From assembly GCF_000497045.1 (NCBI RefSeq), contig NW_015961952.1, positions 474,779 through 538,778 on the forward strand: DNA of 64,000 nucleotides, given 5' to 3'. Source of the DNA: Kalmanozyma brasiliensis GHG001 (Eukaryota > Basidiomycota > Ustilaginomycetes > Ustilaginales). Under the pieces are notes generated by a model, which was not told the origin of the DNA, ran no database searches, and saw only the letters and a program-made list of their open reading frames with translations. Shown one piece after another: positions 60,915 through 64,000 of this stretch. Position 1 is the stretch's first letter. Every line of letters begins with the position of its first letter. The translations under genes and the position numbers were made by a program.

Positions 60915-62516
60915 CTAGTGCATGGGAGCAGAGCCACCTTCCTTGCTGAGCGCGACCCAAGCGCCGCTGCCCAGAATGACGACGCTGCCGACCATCGAGA
61001 CCCAATCGGGCACCGAGCCGAACAGCAGCAGCTGCCATGCGAGTGCAAAGATGATTTGAAGATACGACATGGTCGCTGCCCTCCCCGCCGATTCCCTCTG
61101 CAGTCCAAGCGTCTGGAACACCTGCGCTAGCAGACTGAACAGCCCGACTGCGAGCAGCAGCATGAGGGACAGAGTCGAGGACGGAATCACAAACGGCTGA
61201 TCGAGCACCCACATGGCGACGAAGCTTGAGACCCAACTGCAGAGCGAAAAGTAGGCGATCGAGTGGTACGTCGAGGCGCGTTTGCCGATGCGGCGCAGGC
61301 ACACCCAGGCGCCCGCCATGAGGACCACGCCGCAGAGCGCCACGAGGATGCCCACGATGCGATCAGCTTCCGTCGCCGAGCCGGGTTCGGAGGGTGGGGG
61401 GATCTCGACATCGCCGTCTTCGGGAACGCCTTCGCCTGTGTTCTTGCCAAATAGGAAGGAGGGGCGTGCGATAAGGGTGACACCGGCCAGCGAGAGCACG
61501 CCAGCGATCCGCTCGCGCACCGTGAACGGCTCGTGCAGCATGATATGAGCCAGAAAGCCGGTTGCCAGGGGCGAGAGGAAGGTGATCACCGTCGCATCTG
61601 ATAGCGAGAGAGCGTGCAGCGAGATGTAGAGAGCAAGCGTCGAGGAGAAGCCAAACATGCCTCTTGCAAGCAACAGCGCTCGAGCGCCCGGTGGCCCGAG
61701 CAGGATGTGCTCCGTCTTCGCCAGGCACATGGCGAGCATGCAGCCGATCCAAATGATCAGACACTCCACGCCGACGATCTCGAGCGCACCGATCGCCTGT
61801 GTGTCTCCCTGTCCTTCGCGGTCGTCGAGAAGCTTGACGAAGAGGTTCATGGTCGAGTACGAGACCTGGCTGACGGCGATCAGCATCAGGCCGAGGTTGG
61901 TGCCAGGGTTGGGTGATGGGTCGACGAGCGCTTGGCGAATCGAGATGCCGCTGATGTCGCCCTGTTCCGTAGGAGCCTTGCTCCACGCCGAGCCTTCCCG
62001 GATCACATCTTCCTCCTGGATCAGGTGTGGTCGGCGGTGCGAGTAGACGGAAGGTCGCAAACTGGAGACCGCGGAAGGTCGACGATGCGAGAAAGCTGTG
62101 GCGGACTGCCTCCTGCTCGTGTACGAAGACGACAGCATGGGCTGCCGCTCCTCGTCGAACGACTCAAAGTCGCTCCTGCGCTCCTGCTCGTCGAGTCTCT
62201 GCTGCGCGACAATGTACTCGTTGGGGTGAAAGATAGACGCAAAGTCGCTCAGCATGCTCGTTGCGCCCCAGTCCGGATCATCGCCGTCGCGGCCGTACAT
62301 GTACGTGGCGTCTTCATCATCGCCTTCGCTGATGGTGCGGCGGCTGGTTCCAGCAACGCTGTTGTCCCCCTCTTGTCCTTCCTCATCGATGCTGTCCTGC
62401 GTTTCGCTACGACTCGTACTGCGTTCGAGATAAGAGCCCCCCGGAATCACCGAGCCGTACGACGCCGGATTGAAGTCGGTTGCGGGTTGCACTCGTCCCG
62501 GTGGTGCTGCCGACAT
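60915..62516 (-). CDS. DMT-superfamily (EamA) transporter
   Basis: 533 residues, single exon. A roughly 200-residue hydrophilic, Ser/Arg/Asp-rich N-terminus, probably cytosolic, precedes about ten membrane helices in two EamA-like halves. The first half begins LGLMLIAVSQVSYSTMNLFVKLL and includes the typical LSLSDATVITFLSPLATGFLAHIMLHEPF. The second half has GILVALCGVVLMAGAWVCLRRIG and ends ...SMVGSVVILGSGAWVALS. The pattern resembles SLC35G/nucleotide-sugar-like transporters, but the substrate is not predictable. It is the last well-supported gene before the telomere, its start codon about 1.4 kb from the repeat tract. Confidence 0.82.
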   Translation of the reverse strand: MSAAPPGRVQPATDFNPASYGSVIPGGSYLERSTSRSETQDSIDEEGQEGDNSVAGTSRRTISEGDDEDATYMYGRDGDDPDWGATSMLSDFASIFHPNEYIVAQQRLDEQERRSDFESFDEERQPMLSSSYTSRRQSATAFSHRRPSAVSSLRPSVYSHRRPHLIQEEDVIREGSAWSKAPTEQGDISGISIRQALVDPSPNPGTNLGLMLIAVSQVSYSTMNLFVKLLDDREGQGDTQAIGALEIVGVECLIIWIGCMLAMCLAKTEHILLGPPGARALLLARGMFGFSSTLALYISLHALSLSDATVITFLSPLATGFLAHIMLHEPFTVRERIAGVLSLAGVTLIARPSFLFGKNTGEGVPEDGDVEIPPPSEPGSATEADRIVGILVALCGVVLMAGAWVCLRRIGKRASTYHSIAYFSLCSWVSSFVAMWVLDQPFVIPSSTLSLMLLLAVGLFSLLAQVFQTLGLQRESAGRAATMSYLQIIFALAWQLLLFGSVPDWVSMVGSVVILGSGAWVALSKEGGSAPMH

Positions 62517-63003
62517 TGTTGTTGCGGTATAGAAGGGGCGTCGTCGTCACCAGGAAGGAAGAGCAGGCGAGCCCGAGCCACCTGGACGACGGAAGACTTG
62601 GCAGAGATAACGAAGAGCGCAGTAGTCGAAGAGTGAGAACTTTCTTCTAGCTTCGCTCCTCCGGCTCACTTTTTTTCGTCGCGCGGCTGTGCGTTTTTCC
62701 GTCTCCGCGCCTCCACACCAATCAACGCGAGTCTCGATTTGAGCCTTTTGAGTTTTGTGTTTTTTGAGTTTTGAGCCTTGAGCCTTGCAATTCAACAAGC
62801 CTGACCCTTTGCTGCATCCCAATCCAAATACGCCAACATTGTTCTTAAATGCAGCTCTCTTGCTTGTGCAGATCTTGTTATGCGCAAGACTACTGGTGTC
62901 CACTTTGGCTCTGGTATACAAGACATGTCCTGGTTGATTTGCTCACCCATACACTCCATCAATCCCTGACAGAAACCCTCTTAGGACGTACAGAGCCACC
63001 AAG

Positions 63004-63730
63004 ATGCTCAACACATTGTCAATGGAAATTGATCCACCCAAAGCCACTCAGTATGCGCCCAACAGCAACAAAGACAAATCTGACACAGACAAGAAAGAGG
63101 ACAAGCAGATGCTGCCTGTTGCAAGCAAAGACAAGGACAAGCAGATGCTGCCCGTTGCAAATGAAGACAAGGCAAGCAGATGCTGCCTGTTGCGCATTCA
63201 GCTCTGTGAAGGTCACATCTCTGGTCCCAACCACCTCACACGCCAGCAACTTGAGGACCTTTGGCTCACCAACAACAACCTTCTTCACCTCAGCGCCTCA
63301 TACAGTCTCCACCTCAACACTTGCAGCCACCCTTGGCAAGGGCTCATCATCTCCTCAGGAACCTCAGGCTGACTCACAGAAATGGGCTGAACCAATGTTC
63401 TTGCAAGTCTGTTGCTGCTGCAAGATGCGTTGTTGCGTTGACCTAGACCGCAACCTCTGCGTCACCTGCTGGGTCCAATGCTTACCTTCTCCTCTTCCCT
63501 TGCTTCCCTACATGGGCATCATGCAATTGATCTCTGGCTTTTGCCAGGATTGCTTAACCATGCCTCAGTGCTTGTGCAACCCTCCTGTCCCTCTTCCTTC
63601 CTTGCTTGTACCATACACTCCAAGGCATGTGTGTGTATGTACATGTCTTGAATGTTTGGGTTTCTGTTACGGCTGGTGTCTTGGCAATGCCACAACGTCT
63701 TGGGTACCACCAGGTGTTGCAGCAGGGTAG
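63004..63730 (+). pseudogene. Possible decayed subtelomeric reading frame
   Basis: From the ATG at 63004 one frame encodes a charged N-terminus with a 12-residue repeat (DKQMLPVA type). At the third repeat copy a one-base-shorter unit moves translation out of register. The overlapping frame continues to 63730 with a Ser/Thr-rich stretch and then a Cys-rich stretch (QVCCCCKMRCC and later CxxC pairs). This could be a broken subtelomeric gene or chance openness of low-complexity DNA. No family is recognised. Confidence 0.3.
63101..63190 (+). repeat. Three-copy 36-bp tandem repeat
   Basis: Units begin at 63101, 63137 and 63172 and share the core ACAAGCAGATGCTGCCTGTT. The first spacing is 36 bp, the second 35 bp, so the last unit has lost one base. 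Confidence 0.8.
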
Positions 63731-63910
63731 GCAGTAGCAGAAGGAATTCTACAGGACTCACTTGTACGCAAGACAATTGGACCAACGCAACACGCATCCT
63801 GGGATTGCTGCTACGCCTTGGCTTGTCAAACTGCCCAGGACTTGTTGCGCGCCACCCAGCATGCCTCACGGTGAGGAAAGAAGGCTCACTTGTTGCGAGT
63901 CTAGTCAGAG

Positions 63911-64000
63911 TTAGGGTTAGGGTTAGGGTTAGGGTTAGGGTTAGGGTTAGGGTTAGGGTTAGGGTTAGGGTTAGGGTTAGGGTTAGGGTTAGGGTTAGGG
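63911..64000 (+). repeat. Telomere, 15 perfect TTAGGG repeats
   Basis: Ninety bases of uninterrupted TTAGGG in the orientation expected for a right chromosome end (G-rich strand 5' to 3' toward the terminus). The true array is probably longer and truncated by the assembly. TTAGGG is the usual repeat of basidiomycetes and most filamentous ascomycetes. Confidence 0.98.

Larger units (their letters stand above)
62517..63910. other. Subtelomeric region without an intact gene
   Basis: 1394 bp between the last transporter gene and the telomere. The first about 300 bp contain the transporter promoter and short direct repeats of gagttttg and ttgagcctt (about 62735-62795). From about 62850 base composition becomes less GC-rich. 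A long plus-strand frame (62849-63730) and a shorter one (63004-63372) overlap but neither matches a known family. Both cross a tandem repeat that changes frame. No RecQ-like helicase, as known from Ustilago telomere-associated sequences, can be read here. Confidence 0.6.

Overview
This is 64 kb of intron-poor, moderately GC-rich fungal nuclear DNA that ends in a telomere: the last 90 bases are 15 perfect TTAGGG repeats, with the G-rich strand running to the window end, so the right edge is a chromosome end. Gene content (class I myosin, microbial opsin, Kex2-processed GH11 xylanase, DNMT5-type methyltransferase, uroporphyrinogen-III synthase with long serine-rich inserts), long single-exon genes and short GTGAGT/CTGAC introns suggest a basidiomycete, most likely a smut fungus or yeast-like relative (Ustilaginales). 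The taxonomy is inference; no marker gene such as rRNA is present.

Left part (0-31 kb) is a chromosome-biology and housekeeping block. It holds a BIR1/survivin homologue head to head with a WAPL cohesin-release factor, an MFS transporter head to head with SHQ1 (H/ACA snoRNP assembly), a 2466-residue DNMT5 DNA methyltransferase/SNF2 ATPase, an unknown seven-helix membrane protein, an LSH/DDM1-type SNF2 remodeller, a class-V PLP enzyme, ERG26 (sterol synthesis) and HEM4 (haem synthesis). DNMT5 and LSH/DDM1 are normally studied as partners in maintaining DNA methylation; here they lie 4 kb apart on the same strand. A canonical PCNA-binding motif sits at the N-terminus of DNMT5, and paired ACGCGT boxes lie upstream of the LSH homologue. 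Together they look like a replication-coupled methylation module.

Middle part (31-49 kb) is environment-facing: a three-exon retinal-binding opsin, a 2.3 kb gene-poor stretch with an AT-rich island, a GH11 xylanase, a secreted protein made of three copies of an unrecognised two-cysteine domain, a three-exon ferric reductase with GATA sites upstream, a Baeyer-Villiger-type flavin monooxygenase gene broken by one in-frame stop, an array of seven GTNAC motifs, and class I myosin.

Right part (50-64 kb) holds a secreted alkaline phosphatase, homocitrate synthase (lysine synthesis), a membrane-anchored alpha/beta hydrolase, an OTU-family deubiquitinase, an uninterrupted fusion of a dolichyldiphosphatase with a riboflavin-pathway-type deaminase, a drug/metabolite transporter, and about 1.4 kb of degenerate subtelomeric sequence. 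I found no convincing tRNA, rRNA, CRISPR array or intact transposon.
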